This document shows positions 15,675 to 24,474 of a stretch of DNA of 64,000 nt, one piece after another (the stretch's first letter is position 1; each line of letters begins with the position of its first letter). Where the stretch lies: NCBI GenBank assembly GCA_004376375.1, contig SOJX01000150.1, positions 32,584 through 96,583 of the forward strand, given 5' to 3'. The translations under genes and the position numbers were made by a program. The notes under the pieces were generated by a model. The model made no database searches. It worked only from the letters and a program-made list of their open reading frames with translations, and was not told the DNA's origin. Source of the DNA: Planctomycetota bacterium. GTDB taxonomy: Bacteria; Planctomycetota; E44-bin39.

Positions 15675-16474
15675 CTTCTGGACACGCGGCGTCTGGCTTT
15701 TTTGGGTGGCGGCTGCAGGCCGCCGTGGGTGAACGTGCCTTCTTTCAAGCCGAGCGATTCTTCCTGTATCTCTGTAAGGCGCTTGATTGCACGCTTGCCT
15801 GCGCTAAGAAACGACATGAGGTTCCGCTCGGAATATACACCTTGCTCGGCCGTTCCCTGGATTTCGACCAGGTCGCCTTCCCCGGTCATCACAAGATTCA
15901 TATCGACGTCGGCGTGGCGGTCCTCTTCGGAGTTGAGGTCCACCAGGTTGCGCTTATCGAGGCGGCCGATTGAAACGCCGGCGATGGAGCGGCGAAGCGG
16001 CCAGTTGCGGATTTCGCCTTCGCGGTAAAGCCATGCGCAGGCATCGAACAGGGCAACGAACGCGCCCGTAATCGATACGGTACGCGTGCCTCCGTCAGCC
16101 TGGAGTACGTCGCAGTCGATCCAGATTGTTTTTTCCGGGAAGGCCGTCAAATCGCATGCCGCTCTCAGGCTGCGGCCGATAAGGCGTTGAATCTCCTGTG
16201 TTCGGCCGGAGATATTGGTTCGGTTGCGCTCCCGCCTGCGCCGCCCGATTACTGAAGAAGGCAGCATATTATATTCTGCGGTCAGCCAGCCGCTTTTTCT
16301 GTCAAGCAGCCAGTCGGGTATGCTGGCTTCAACGGTCGCGGTGCATAGAACGCGTGTCAGGCCGGCGGAGATAAGCACGCTTCCAGCGGGGAAAGAAGTA
16401 AACTTCCGTTTGATCGTAACTTTTCGCAGTTCGTCTTTCATGCGGCCGTCGATGCGTTTTCGCCGCTTTGCCAT
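15671..16474 (-). CDS. rph: Ribonuclease PH
   Basis: Phosphorolytic 3'-5' exoribonuclease that trims tRNA 3' ends. 267 residues from ATG 16474, which has an AAAGGA ribosome binding site 8 bases upstream. The frame is open to 16510 but without support. RKVTIKRKFTSFPAGSVLIS, LTAEYNMLPSSV, RTQEIQRLIGRSLRA, IDCDVLQADGGTRT and QGTAEQGVYSE are family signatures. The C-terminus adds a basic tail (PPPKKARRRVSRR) longer than usual. Confidence 0.96.
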   Translation of the reverse strand: MAKRRKRIDGRMKDELRKVTIKRKFTSFPAGSVLISAGLTRVLCTATVEASIPDWLLDRKSGWLTAEYNMLPSSVIGRRRRERNRTNISGRTQEIQRLIGRSLRAACDLTAFPEKTIWIDCDVLQADGGTRTVSITGAFVALFDACAWLYREGEIRNWPLRRSIAGVSIGRLDKRNLVDLNSEEDRHADVDMNLVMTGEGDLVEIQGTAEQGVYSERNLMSFLSAGKRAIKRLTEIQEESLGLKEGTFTHGGLQPPPKKARRRVSRR

Positions 16475-16527
16475 GGCAGGCGTCCTTTCGTTGTCGATCA
16501 GCGGGCGCACAATGCGCCGCGGTGCTG

Positions 16528-17532
16528 CTATTCAAATTTTACTTTTTGGGTAAATACGGCAACGATGTCCGGGTCGAACTGTGTTCCCGCGCCTTCGGAG
16601 ATGCGCGCGATCGCTTCCTTGTGCGACAAAGGCTCGGTGCGGTACGGGCGTTCCGTCGTCATGGCGTTGTAGGAGTCCGCTACGCACAGAATGCGGGCGC
16701 CCATCGGAATATTATCGCTTTTTAAGCCGTCGGGGTAGCCGGACCCGTCCCAGCATTCGTGATGATGCCGTATGGTCGTCAGTACCGCGGAAAGGTCCTG
16801 GATAGGCTCCAGGATGCTGGAAGAAACTTTTGTATGCTCCTTTACGACCGCAAATTCGTCCCTGGACAGCTTGCCGGGCTTCTTAAGTATCGTTTCATCG
16901 ACCGACAGCATCCCGATATCGTGGAAAGCCCCCGCTATGCCGAGAAGGCTTATCTCACGTGGCGGGAATTTCATCGCCTTTGCAATCTTCCTGACAATCG
17001 TGGCAACGTTTCGGGAGTGCTCTTCGTGGAACTTGTGGGTCGCGGCCATCGTGTTCATGATGACCTGGAGCACGTTAAGAAAGAGCTGCTGATTCTTGGC
17101 GTTGCTTTGCCGGAGCTCGCGTACAAGCAGATGCTTTGTCAGGGCTTTCTCAACCAGCAGGTCGACACTCTCGAGCGGAAAGGGCTTGACCAGGAACTCC
17201 ACGTTTTCCAGTTCGCGGACCCGCTCACGCTCGGTCTCACCGACGTGCGCGGCAAGCAGGATCACCGGGGACTGGCTGAGCTCGCGGATTTTCCGGCAGA
17301 TTTCGTACCCGTCGTAGACCGGAAGCATAACGTCGAGCATGAACAGATCGAACTCCGCCCCCTTTCGCCGGAACGCGTCGATAATCTCAAGGGCGTGCTC
17401 GCTGTCGGATGCACACGTTACCTTGGTGTAGCCGGAGCGCTTAAGCTGCAGCCGGAGGAGGGTGAGAATATCGGCGTCGTGGTCGGCGATAAGTACGGTA
17501 GCTTCATGGATGCGTTCAGCGAGGTCCTGCAT
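16528..17532 (-). CDS. Response regulator with HD-GYP output domain
   Basis: 334 residues. An N-terminal receiver domain (residues about 12-130) carries phospho-acceptor D67 in LFMLDVMLP and the switch Lys in LVKPF. The C-terminal HD-GYP domain has GAFHDIGML, HHHECWDGSGYPDGL and LCVADSYNAMTT. It is probably a cyclic di-GMP phosphodiesterase under phosphorelay control. No kinase gene is adjacent. Its likely -35 box lies inside the octamer array at 17590-17678. Confidence 0.94.
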   Translation of the reverse strand: MQDLAERIHEATVLIADHDADILTLLRLQLKRSGYTKVTCASDSEHALEIIDAFRRKGAEFDLFMLDVMLPVYDGYEICRKIRELSQSPVILLAAHVGETERERVRELENVEFLVKPFPLESVDLLVEKALTKHLLVRELRQSNAKNQQLFLNVLQVIMNTMAATHKFHEEHSRNVATIVRKIAKAMKFPPREISLLGIAGAFHDIGMLSVDETILKKPGKLSRDEFAVVKEHTKVSSSILEPIQDLSAVLTTIRHHHECWDGSGYPDGLKSDNIPMGARILCVADSYNAMTTERPYRTEPLSHKEAIARISEGAGTQFDPDIVAVFTQKVKFE

Positions 17533-17573
17533 GGCATAATAATATCCTATTTTTCCGCCGTTTTCAATCTTGT

Positions 17574-17603
17574 AGTATACTTTTATTAAGGTCCATCGGT
17601 CAA
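17574..17603 (-). promoter_or_regulatory. Promoter of the HD-GYP gene, -35 inside a word array
   Basis: Minus strand TTGACC, 18 bases, TATACT. The -35 hexamer is the complement of the array word GGTCAATT (17598-17605). Confidence 0.55.
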
Positions 17604-17678
17604 TTGGTCTTCCGGTCGTTTGGTCGTTAAAACCAAACGACCAAAGGACCGAGGGACCAAACGACCAAAGGACCGAAA
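17590..17678. repeat. Octamer word array with inverted arms between divergent promoters
   Basis: The left arm, 17590-17629, is GGTCCATC, GGTCAATT, GGTCTTCC, GGTCGTTT, GGTCGTTA. The right arm, 17631-17678, is AACCAAAC, GACCAAAG, GACCGAGG, GACCAAAC, GACCAAAG, GACCGAAA. The arms are complementary around GGTCGTTT / AACGACC-type cores and can form a long hairpin. Confidence 0.88.
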
Positions 17679-17682
17679 GAGA

Positions 17683-17710
17683 TTGACACGATTTTCAGGG
17701 ATGTTAGAAT
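17683..17710 (+). promoter_or_regulatory. Promoter of the lptF-lptG fusion
   Basis: Consensus TTGACA, 16 bases, TAGAAT, placed 5 bases after the octamer array and about 23 bases before the ATG. Confidence 0.8.
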
Positions 17711-17733
17711 ACCCGCGGTTACGGTGAAAACAA

Positions 17734-20478
17734 ATGCCAGATTCTCCTGTAAATGAACTGTTTTTCCTGTTGCGTATTGTCGGCGTTTACGGCATATCGC
17801 TTGTCGCGGCCTTCTACCTGGCCTTTTCCACCCGCTCGATACTGGGGCGATACTTTCTGGGCCAGGTGCTCAAGAATTTCCTTCTGACACTGACGATTCT
17901 TGTCGGAGTTGTCCTTTTCTTCACCGCGGCCCAGATGCTTCATAAAGGCCTGCTGGTACATTTCATAAGGACGGCACACCTTACAATTTTCCTGTATCTT
18001 CCGTGGGGAGTGATACAGGTTTCTTATCTCGTTGCGGTAACGCTTGCACTCGGGCGGATGGCCGCGGACAACGAGATTGACGTGTTGCGCTCGAGCGGTG
18101 TCTCGCTTGTAAGGATTATCGGCCCGGTAATAGCATTCGGCGCCATCCTTTCCGGCGTTTCTTTCTGGATAAGCTCTGAAATCGCTCCCTACTGCTACGC
18201 GCAGAAGCAGCTTGCCCCCAGGGCTTTCGTGCGCGAACTCGAATCTCTCGCCTCGGGCCGGAACAAGACGATTCAGTTCGGGGATTTCAAGTTTTTCTGC
18301 AGCAATTTCGACAAGAACGTATTCCACAACATAACTCTCTACCGCCGAAACGTCGAGCCTTACAAGGGGCGCAACCAGAAAACGCTGAAACAGTTCAAGG
18401 CTAACCGTGCCTATCTCGGATTCCATGAGTCAGGCAAAATCGCCCTGTTCAGGATGATCGACGTACAGGTTGTTCAGATAAAGCCTGAATTCATGTACTG
18501 GAAGTTCGACTCGTGCGACCTTCCATTCATCCTTGCACGAACGCCGAGGATCGGTCCTGCGGCCTGCACCAACGCAGAATTACATAAAATGCTTGACGTC
18601 TGCCGTGAAAAAGTGAAGGAAGGCATGGCAGATTTTGATCGGCTTACGCGGGAAAAAGACCGGGTCGCCAATGACCCCAACATGAGTGCCGTCAAGCGCG
18701 AAAGGCTGATCAGAAGTATCGACGAAACCAGCGCGGTTGCGTACCGCATGTGGTGGGACGGGAAAACAGAGTTTTACCGCTTCCTGACCGAACTGCACAG
18801 GCGTTATGCCTTTCCGCTCATGCCGTTTCTATGGACCCTGATCGCGCTTCCGATTGCGCTTACACTCAGGCGGCAGAACCGGCTTGTGCCGATGTTCATA
18901 TCGCTGCTTCTCGCTCTTCTTTTAAACTTTGCGCCGACGATTGTGGGCATGAATTTTTGCGCAGGCGGTTCCCACCCGGGGACGAAAACTCCAGATACGT
19001 TGCAGGACTTTTACCGAATGCCACTTGACCAGTCTCCCCCCCTTTCAATCTGGGTCCACATGGGCACCGCTTTTGCTCTCATCCTTATTATATTCCTTAA
19101 TCTGTATCTCCCATATCGGATGAGGCGCGGCAAAAGCGGCTGGTTCACGCGATTTCTGGATGGACTCACCATTCTGCTTGCCGAGTTCTGGAAAACGATG
19201 AAGCTGGTTGCCGGGAAACTGGTTTCGCTGACGGCCGGGAGTGCCGCTATGGGGGAGGGCGGCGAATATGCCGACCCGGACCGCAGACTGGAAGCAAGAC
19301 GCGGGCTTTGGCGCTGGATGACCCGCCTGCGGATAACCATATTTGACGCCTATTGTTCCAGGTTGTTTATCGCCCGGCTTGTAATGTGCGGTTTGTCTTT
19401 CCTTGCGTTGTTTATCTGTCTGGACCTGATATTGAATCTGAACAAGTTCCGAAGCAATCTTCAGATTTCGGTTATCAGCCTGATATTTCAGCATTATACG
19501 GTGTATTCTCTTGCCATACTGTATAACCTGGCGCCCTTTATCGCTCTTCTTGCCGCGATGTTCACGGTGACCCGGCTCAACAAATCCAACGAGCTGGTTC
19601 CTCTGATGGTGGCGGGAGTGCCGACGGTCAGAACCCTTGTTCCCGTTTTCATAGGGACATTTGTCTTCAGCGTAATTATGATGGGCGCGCAGGAATTTAT
19701 CGTTCCGCGAATGGCCGACAGCATGCGACGGACAAAAGGATTGGCATTCGTCAGGCCGATGATTTTTCCCGACAGCTATGGAAACCTGTTTAATATGGAC
19801 CGGTATTTCCCCAGCATGAAGAGAATGGAAAATATCCAGATTACCAACGATGCTACGGGGAACCAGATTTTTGCGGGCAATGCTTCGTTTACGCGGGTAA
19901 AGGTAAGAGGCATAAAAGTGCGGGGGTGGCGCCTTAACGGGTGTACTGTTTACCGTTTCGGAGCGGATCGCAGGCTGCTTAATCTGCCCGACGGAACAAA
20001 AGCCATTGAGAAGTGCGGTGATTCGCTGTTTATCGCATGCGTTGAGCCTGACCGGACGCACGAGCTTCCGCCGGAGTTTCGAGACTTCCGAACGGATATT
20101 AAACCCGAGGATCTTGAGAGTTCAACGAGGGGGATTTACGATCTGGCCCATCTCTCAATGAGAGACCTTCTCAGGCAGCATGAGAGGAGACCATATCTGA
20201 CTCATCTCAATATGCAGTTCTGGTCCAGAATCACGTTTACGTTTTCGAATCTCGTGTTGCTTCTAATCGGTCTTCCGTTTGCGCTTAAGTTCACCATGCG
20301 CAGTTACTTTTACGGCGTGGCCATGTGCATTTGCGTCTGCCTGGTTTTTATCATAATTACGTACCTGTTTGCGGAACTCGGCAACCGGGGTGATCTTATG
20401 CCTGTAATTGCCGCCTGGATGCCGATAGCCATATTCGGCGCTGCCGGCGTGGCATTCTTCGACGGGGTAACGACATAG
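17734..20478 (+). CDS. LptF-LptG fusion: LPS-export permease
   Basis: 914 residues, about twice a normal LptF or LptG. The first YjgP/YjgQ-type unit spans about 30-470 (TRSILGRYFLGQVLKNFLLT, ALGRMAADNEIDVLRSSGVS, EIAPYCYAQKQLAPRAF). A linker follows, and a second unit runs from about 530 to the end (FDAYCSRLFIARLVMCGLSF, FTVTRLNKSNELVPLMVAGV, then the terminal membrane segments). Each unit has membrane segments around a periplasmic jellyroll. In other bacteria LptF and LptG are separate proteins that form a heterodimer with the LptB2 ATPase; here both halves sit in one chain. No lptB or lptC adjoins it. The TAG stop shares one base with the octamer array that follows. Confidence 0.9.
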   Translation: MPDSPVNELFFLLRIVGVYGISLVAAFYLAFSTRSILGRYFLGQVLKNFLLTLTILVGVVLFFTAAQMLHKGLLVHFIRTAHLTIFLYLPWGVIQVSYLVAVTLALGRMAADNEIDVLRSSGVSLVRIIGPVIAFGAILSGVSFWISSEIAPYCYAQKQLAPRAFVRELESLASGRNKTIQFGDFKFFCSNFDKNVFHNITLYRRNVEPYKGRNQKTLKQFKANRAYLGFHESGKIALFRMIDVQVVQIKPEFMYWKFDSCDLPFILARTPRIGPAACTNAELHKMLDVCREKVKEGMADFDRLTREKDRVANDPNMSAVKRERLIRSIDETSAVAYRMWWDGKTEFYRFLTELHRRYAFPLMPFLWTLIALPIALTLRRQNRLVPMFISLLLALLLNFAPTIVGMNFCAGGSHPGTKTPDTLQDFYRMPLDQSPPLSIWVHMGTAFALILIIFLNLYLPYRMRRGKSGWFTRFLDGLTILLAEFWKTMKLVAGKLVSLTAGSAAMGEGGEYADPDRRLEARRGLWRWMTRLRITIFDAYCSRLFIARLVMCGLSFLALFICLDLILNLNKFRSNLQISVISLIFQHYTVYSLAILYNLAPFIALLAAMFTVTRLNKSNELVPLMVAGVPTVRTLVPVFIGTFVFSVIMMGAQEFIVPRMADSMRRTKGLAFVRPMIFPDSYGNLFNMDRYFPSMKRMENIQITNDATGNQIFAGNASFTRVKVRGIKVRGWRLNGCTVYRFGADRRLLNLPDGTKAIEKCGDSLFIACVEPDRTHELPPEFRDFRTDIKPEDLESSTRGIYDLAHLSMRDLLRQHERRPYLTHLNMQFWSRITFTFSNLVLLLIGLPFALKFTMRSYFYGVAMCICVCLVFIIITYLFAELGNRGDLMPVIAAWMPIAIFGAAGVAFFDGVTT

Positions 20479-20517
20479 TTTGAACGTTCGAAAGTTTGAA
20501 TGTTCGAAGGTCTGAAC
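20478..20517. repeat. Octamer word array (GTTNGAAN family, single arm)
   Basis: GTTTGAAC, GTTCGAAA, GTTTGAAT, GTTCGAAG, GTCTGAAC, followed by GTTCGTAT. It starts on the last base of the lptFG stop codon. Confidence 0.83.
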
Positions 20518-20627
20518 GTTCGTATTATTTACATACTTGCCGGCCTGCCGGCCGGCGAATGCGACAGACAAAAAATGTCCGTCCCACGATTTGATTATCA
20601 TTCCTGCGGAAGCAGCGAAGCTCATTT

Positions 20628-20659
20628 TACCTTGTTGCCTTGTCAACTTGTTACCTTGT
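20628..20659. repeat. Octamer word array (CCTTGT)
   Basis: Four units: TACCTTGT, TGCCTTGT, CAACTTGT, TACCTTGT. Confidence 0.75.
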
Positions 20660-20710
20660 CCCTTCTCAGGACGCTTGCACTCTCCGCGTTTGCCTGTACA
20701 ATATAGAAGA

Positions 20711-20752
20711 AGTACCGAGTACCGAGTACCAAGAACCAAGTACCGGGTACCG
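20711..20752. repeat. Heptamer word array (AGTACC)
   Basis: Six units: AGTACCG, AGTACCG, AGTACCA, AGAACCA, AGTACCG, GGTACCG. The same word family recurs at 22684-22711 and 58097-58172. Confidence 0.85.
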
Positions 20753-20775
20753 AAAAAGAAAATAAGAAATGAATT

Positions 20776-20803
20776 CGACAATCGAAAATCGTAAATCGAA
20801 AAT
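20776..20803. repeat. Heptamer word array (CGANAAT)
   Basis: Four units: CGACAAT, CGAAAAT, CGTAAAT, CGAAAAT. Related words occur at 22664-22677, 22807-22820, 31829-31842 and 41077-41104. Confidence 0.82.
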
Positions 20804-20818
20804 TGATGGGAGGGTTCC

Positions 20819-22504
20819 ATGACCCGGCTTATCATAACTGTTTTACTCATCTTCGTATCCGGTTGCACGCCGACGCCCGCTGACGGCGATGGGCCCGTGA
20901 GCGCCGCTGACACCGTATTCACGAACGCCGATATCTACACGATGGATCCCGAACGCCCCCGGGCCGACGCCCTGGCGGTCAGGGACGGAAAAATCATTGC
21001 GGTGGGCGGCGATACCGATATCCTGAAGTTCTGCGGCCCGAATACCGGGAAGGTGGACCTGAAGGGCCGCGTTGTCGTGCCCGGCCTCATCGACTCACAC
21101 GCGCACCTGGCCAGTCTCGGAAGCCTCGTCACGGGCAGTCTCGATCTGCGCCAGACGCGGAGCTATGACAAGATGCTGGAAGCCGTCAAGGAAGCGGTTG
21201 CAAAGGCGAAGAAAGGCGACTGGATTACCGGTGGGCGCTGGGACCAGGCCAACTGGGGGCAGAAGAAGTTACCGACACATCACCGGCTGAGCGAGGTCTC
21301 GCCTGACAATCCGGTATGGCTCACGCGTGTGGACGGGCACGCCGGCCTCGCGAATGCCAGGGCGATGGAACTGGCCGGTATCGATGATTCCACCCCGAAT
21401 CCGCGCGGTGGCGAGATCCTGCGCGACAGTAAAGGCAAGGCGACCGGTATCTTCGTTGACAACGCCAAGAGCCTGATCATACGCGCCATGCCGTACAGTG
21501 CGGGGAGCAGCGTGGAGGATTACGTACTCGCGGCGCAGAAGCGGTGCCTCGCGGTCGGATTGACAGGTGTTCATGACGCCGGCGTTTCGCCGGCCGAGAT
21601 CGGGTTATACAAGAAGCTTGCCGACGACCATAAGCTCAAGCTCCGCATTTATGCGATGGTGGATTCCGGTTCCGCTGTCCCGTATTTTGAGAAGAACAAG
21701 CCGCTCATCGGATATGGAGACAATCGCATTACCGTGCGGGCGGTCAAGTGCATGGTCGACGGCGCGATGGGGTCGCGTGGCGCGTGGCTGCTTGCGGACT
21801 ACAGTGACCGCAAAGGCTACCGGGGCCTGCCGGGGCAGCAACCCGAGTTCATCCTGAAAATCTCGCGGGCGGCGCTCAAGCACGGCTACCAGGTATGCAC
21901 ACACGCCATCGGTGATCGCGGAAACCGCGAAACCATCGACGTATACGAAAAAGCGTTGAAAGACAATCCGGTCAAGGATCACCGGTTCCGGGTGGAGCAC
22001 GCGCAGATGGTGTCGCTCGAGGACATTCCCAGGTTCGCAGAGCTGGGTATCATTCCGTCAATGCAACAGACCCACTGCACGAGCGATATGCGCTGGGCCG
22101 AGGACCGCGTCGGCCCCGAGCGTGTGAAGGGATGCTATGCGTGGGCGAAGTTCCTTCGCGCCGGATGTCGCATCGCGGGAGGGTCGGACTTTCCGGTGGA
22201 GAGCGAAAATCCGCTGCTCGGTTTTTACGCGGCGGTGACGCGGGCCAATGCGGAGGGCCTCCCCAGCGGCGGTTGGCGTCCCGAGGACCTGATGACGCGC
22301 GAAGAAGCGCTCCGGTCGTTCACGATCGACGCAGCTTATGCCGCGTTTGAAGAGAAGATCAAGGGCTCGCTGGAGGTCGGGAAACTGGCCGACTTCGTCG
22401 TCCTCTCAAAAAATATCATGACCTGCGCGGCGGCGGAGATTCTGAAAACGGAATGTCTGATGACCGTCATCGGCGGCGAGATGGTGTACGAAAAAAAACA
22501 GTGA
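20819..22504 (+). CDS. Amidohydrolase family 3 (YtcJ-like) lipoprotein
   Basis: 561 residues. The signal peptide with lipobox FVSGC predicts a lipid-anchored periplasmic enzyme. ADTVFTNADIYTMDPERPRADALAVRDGKIIAVG and VPGLIDSHAHL, then VDGHAGLANARA, KCMVDGAMGSRGAWLL, VCTHAIGDRGNRETID, RVEHAQMV and IAGGSDFPVE, give the metal-binding and catalytic layout of YtcJ-type amidohydrolases. The substrate of these enzymes is generally unknown. The gene stands alone between two array-rich gaps behind a GGGAGG ribosome binding site. Its GC content and codon use look somewhat higher than the adjacent lptFG, so transfer is possible. Confidence 0.9.
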   Translation: MTRLIITVLLIFVSGCTPTPADGDGPVSAADTVFTNADIYTMDPERPRADALAVRDGKIIAVGGDTDILKFCGPNTGKVDLKGRVVVPGLIDSHAHLASLGSLVTGSLDLRQTRSYDKMLEAVKEAVAKAKKGDWITGGRWDQANWGQKKLPTHHRLSEVSPDNPVWLTRVDGHAGLANARAMELAGIDDSTPNPRGGEILRDSKGKATGIFVDNAKSLIIRAMPYSAGSSVEDYVLAAQKRCLAVGLTGVHDAGVSPAEIGLYKKLADDHKLKLRIYAMVDSGSAVPYFEKNKPLIGYGDNRITVRAVKCMVDGAMGSRGAWLLADYSDRKGYRGLPGQQPEFILKISRAALKHGYQVCTHAIGDRGNRETIDVYEKALKDNPVKDHRFRVEHAQMVSLEDIPRFAELGIIPSMQQTHCTSDMRWAEDRVGPERVKGCYAWAKFLRAGCRIAGGSDFPVESENPLLGFYAAVTRANAEGLPSGGWRPEDLMTREEALRSFTIDAAYAAFEEKIKGSLEVGKLADFVVLSKNIMTCAAAEILKTECLMTVIGGEMVYEKKQ

Positions 22505-22633
22505 TGCCTCGATTATGTTTGCGGGTGAACAGGGGCTTTCTGTGCTTTGTCCTTCCGTGTTTTACAAAAACGCGCCGCGCAAGCGTGGCTAACAATTTGG
22601 GCGGGTCTGAGACCGGCTCATACAACTTTCGGT

Positions 22634-22655
22634 CACCACGCCTTCCGGCGTGGTG
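22634..22655. repeat. Perfect 9-bp hairpin
   Basis: CACCACGCC, 4-base loop TTCC, GGCGTGGTG. No T-run follows on either strand, so it is not a standard terminator. Confidence 0.6.
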
Positions 22656-22663
22656 CTTCCAAT

Positions 22664-22711
22664 CGAAAATCGACAATCGCTGAAGAAGTACGGAGTACCA
22701 AGTACCGGGAA
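22664..22711. repeat. Heptamer word array (CGANAAT then GTACC words)
   Basis: CGAAAAT, CGACAAT, then after a short interruption AGAAGTA, CGGAGTA, CCAAGTA, CCGGGAA. It combines two word families seen at 20711-20803. Confidence 0.7.
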
Positions 22712-22763
22712 TTTCATTTTCATCATTCATAATTCTGAATTCATAATTTCCGTCCTGGTATTT

Positions 22764-22798
22764 AACTTAGAACTTTTAACTTTAAACTTTTAACTCTT
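22764..22798. repeat. Heptamer word array (AACTTTN)
   Basis: Five contiguous units: AACTTAG, AACTTTT, AACTTTA, AACTTTT, AACTCTT. Two CGANAAT-type words follow (22807-22820), ending 3 bases before the next stop codon. Confidence 0.8.
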
Positions 22799-22822
22799 CC
22801 CCAAATCGACAATCGATACGCG

Positions 22823-23110
22823 TTACTCGAAGAGCGCGTCCCAGCGTTCCTGTGGATCCCGGCCCCGGCCGCGCTCGTCTTCGCTCTGGGGGCTTACGGC
22901 AAGGAACTTGAACTCCTCACAAAAGTTCTTGTCCGCGGGATTCGACACGTGTTCGGTCGTATCGCTTTTGCACCGGTTCGAAAGCTTCGGGTTGTAGAGC
23001 ACGCAGTTGAGGCAGCAATGCAGATATGAGTGACAGTCTTCGCAAAGTTCGTTGAAGCCGGGGTCGTGCTTGTTTTTCCATTCTCGGCCGCATTTAAAAC
23101 ATCGCTTCAT
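22823..23110 (-). CDS. Small Cys-rich, probably zinc-binding protein
   Basis: 95 residues with ten Cys. CFKCG at the N-terminus, then LCEDCHSYLHCCLNCVLYNP, NRCKSD and FCEEF suggest two zinc-ribbon-like knuckles; the C-terminal 25 residues are charged and probably disordered. I do not recognise a named family. It is 42 bases downstream of the PLP-enzyme gene on the same strand and is probably the last gene of the transketolase operon. Confidence 0.75.
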   Translation of the reverse strand: MKRCFKCGREWKNKHDPGFNELCEDCHSYLHCCLNCVLYNPKLSNRCKSDTTEHVSNPADKNFCEEFKFLAVSPQSEDERGRGRDPQERWDALFE

Positions 23111-23152
23111 AACGTTCTCCCTGGCGCGAAGCGTGGATACTTCCCAAGGTTA

Positions 23153-24439
23153 TTAAATGCTCTCAAACGCCGATTCCATGTCCGCGATAATATCGGCGGC
23201 GCGTTCGATCCCGACCGACATCCGGATTCCGGTTGGTGACATTTCGCTTTTTTCCTTGGCTTCATCTGACACAACGAAGTGGGTCATGTTTGTAGGCGAT
23301 TCCACCAGCGTGCGCAATTGCCCGAGAGAAACGGCAAGGGTGAGGGCATACGAGTTTTTCCCGATCCAGTTGAGGAAGCTGACCGCATCCTCGCGTTTAT
23401 CGCTTGCCAGTTCGAAGTAGATCATGTTGCCGGGCGCGAAATCACCGTCAAAGTCGAGCATCTGTTTCCGCGCCAGGTCGGCCTGGACAAAACTTTCAAG
23501 GCCGGGATAATTTACGCGGGCGACCTTTGGATTATTTTCCAGGTATTCGGCAATCTTGTACGCGCTCCTGGTCTGGTGGCGCACGCGAATCGGGAGCGTC
23601 GGCAGGCCGTACGTCAGAATCTGCCAGCCAACCTTGGGGCTCATCGCGCCGCCGAAATCCTTGCGGTAAAGAAGCAGGTCGCCCTCGAGTTCGCTGGACG
23701 TAACGACGACGCCGCCCATATCGGTGCCGAAACCTCCGATGTTTTTCGTAAGAGAATGCAGGACGATATCGCACCCGATCTCTATCGGGCGCTGGCAGAA
23801 CGGCGTTGCAAACGTGTTGTCGATAACCATCCTGACGCGGTCGCTTTCGTCGCGGTCGGCGTTTATTTCGTCAAGCACGGTGCGCACACCCGCGATGTCG
23901 ATCAGCTCGAGCGTGGGGTTGGCAGGGGACTCGAAGTATACGGTTTTCGTCTCCGGTCTGATTGCGTCCCGAAGCTTGTCAAGGTCGCGCATGTCGACGA
24001 GATCGACGCCGAGCCCCATCCGGGGGAACCAGTTCTCAAACAGAGAGAAGGTGCAGCCGTAAAGAGTTGTGTGGCCGGTCACTCGATCGCCGGTCCTGAG
24101 GCAAACACCGAAGACGGCGGATATGGCCGCCATGCCGGTTGCGAAACAGACACCGACTTCGCCGCTTTCGACTTTTGCAAGCCGCGTCTCGAGCATCGAG
24201 CGCGTCGGTTCGTCGAGGCGGTCGTAGACGTAGATAGGCGCGTGTTCAATCTGGCTTGGGCGCGCGAAGTCTTCAAAGCCGAGCGCTCCCCGCTCTACCG
24301 AGTCCAGCCTGTAAGAGGCGGAGCAGGATATCGGTGGAATTATGTGGTGTGAGTAGTCCCATTTTTCAGTTGTGAATTCTCCGTGCAGAATCTGCGATTC
24401 CGTAGAATACTTCCCGATGAGTTCATTGTCTTCTTTCAT
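23153..24439 (-). CDS. Cys/Met-metabolism PLP-dependent enzyme (trans-sulfuration family)
   Basis: 428 residues, PLP-dependent fold type I. The N-terminal ISCSASYRLDSVERGALGF, the Tyr-containing PIYVYDRLDEPTRSMLETRLAKVES, FATGMAAISAVF, and the PLP-Lys motif LHSLTKNIGGF are present. The C-terminal TLAVSLGQLRTLVESPTNMTH and GIRMSVGIE match cystathionine gamma-synthase, gamma-lyase, O-acetylhomoserine sulfhydrylase and methionine gamma-lyase. Which reaction cannot be read from sequence by eye. It follows the split transketolase genes by 35 bases, and the Cys-rich gene follows it. Confidence 0.9.
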   Translation of the reverse strand: MKEDNELIGKYSTESQILHGEFTTEKWDYSHHIIPPISCSASYRLDSVERGALGFEDFARPSQIEHAPIYVYDRLDEPTRSMLETRLAKVESGEVGVCFATGMAAISAVFGVCLRTGDRVTGHTTLYGCTFSLFENWFPRMGLGVDLVDMRDLDKLRDAIRPETKTVYFESPANPTLELIDIAGVRTVLDEINADRDESDRVRMVIDNTFATPFCQRPIEIGCDIVLHSLTKNIGGFGTDMGGVVVTSSELEGDLLLYRKDFGGAMSPKVGWQILTYGLPTLPIRVRHQTRSAYKIAEYLENNPKVARVNYPGLESFVQADLARKQMLDFDGDFAPGNMIYFELASDKREDAVSFLNWIGKNSYALTLAVSLGQLRTLVESPTNMTHFVVSDEAKEKSEMSPTGIRMSVGIERAADIIADMESAFESI

Positions 24440-24474
24440 GGTTTTTATCCTTAAATCGTATCGGTTTGGACTGA

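Larger units (their letters stand above)
20479..20818. other. Intergenic region filled with word arrays
   Basis: 340 bases without a gene. It carries four different periodic arrays (GTTNGAAN, NNCCTTGT, AGTACCN and CGANAAT words), plus a GC-rich segment near 20540-20565 with overlapping inverted GCCGGC words. The ribosome binding site GGGAGG for the next gene is at its end. Confidence 0.7.
22505..22822. other. Intergenic region with word arrays and hairpins
   Basis: 318 bases between convergent genes with no convincing gene. It holds a perfect hairpin at 22634-22655, a GGTCT-G-AGACC palindrome near 22603-22615, and three heptamer-array patches (22664-22711, 22764-22798, 22807-22820). Confidence 0.7.

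Noticed and set aside
22634..22655. Terminator between the amidohydrolase and Cys-rich genes
   Set aside because: The hairpin is perfect but no T-run follows on either strand.
23279..24352. 357-codon plus-strand frame
   Set aside because: Antisense shadow of the PLP-enzyme gene.
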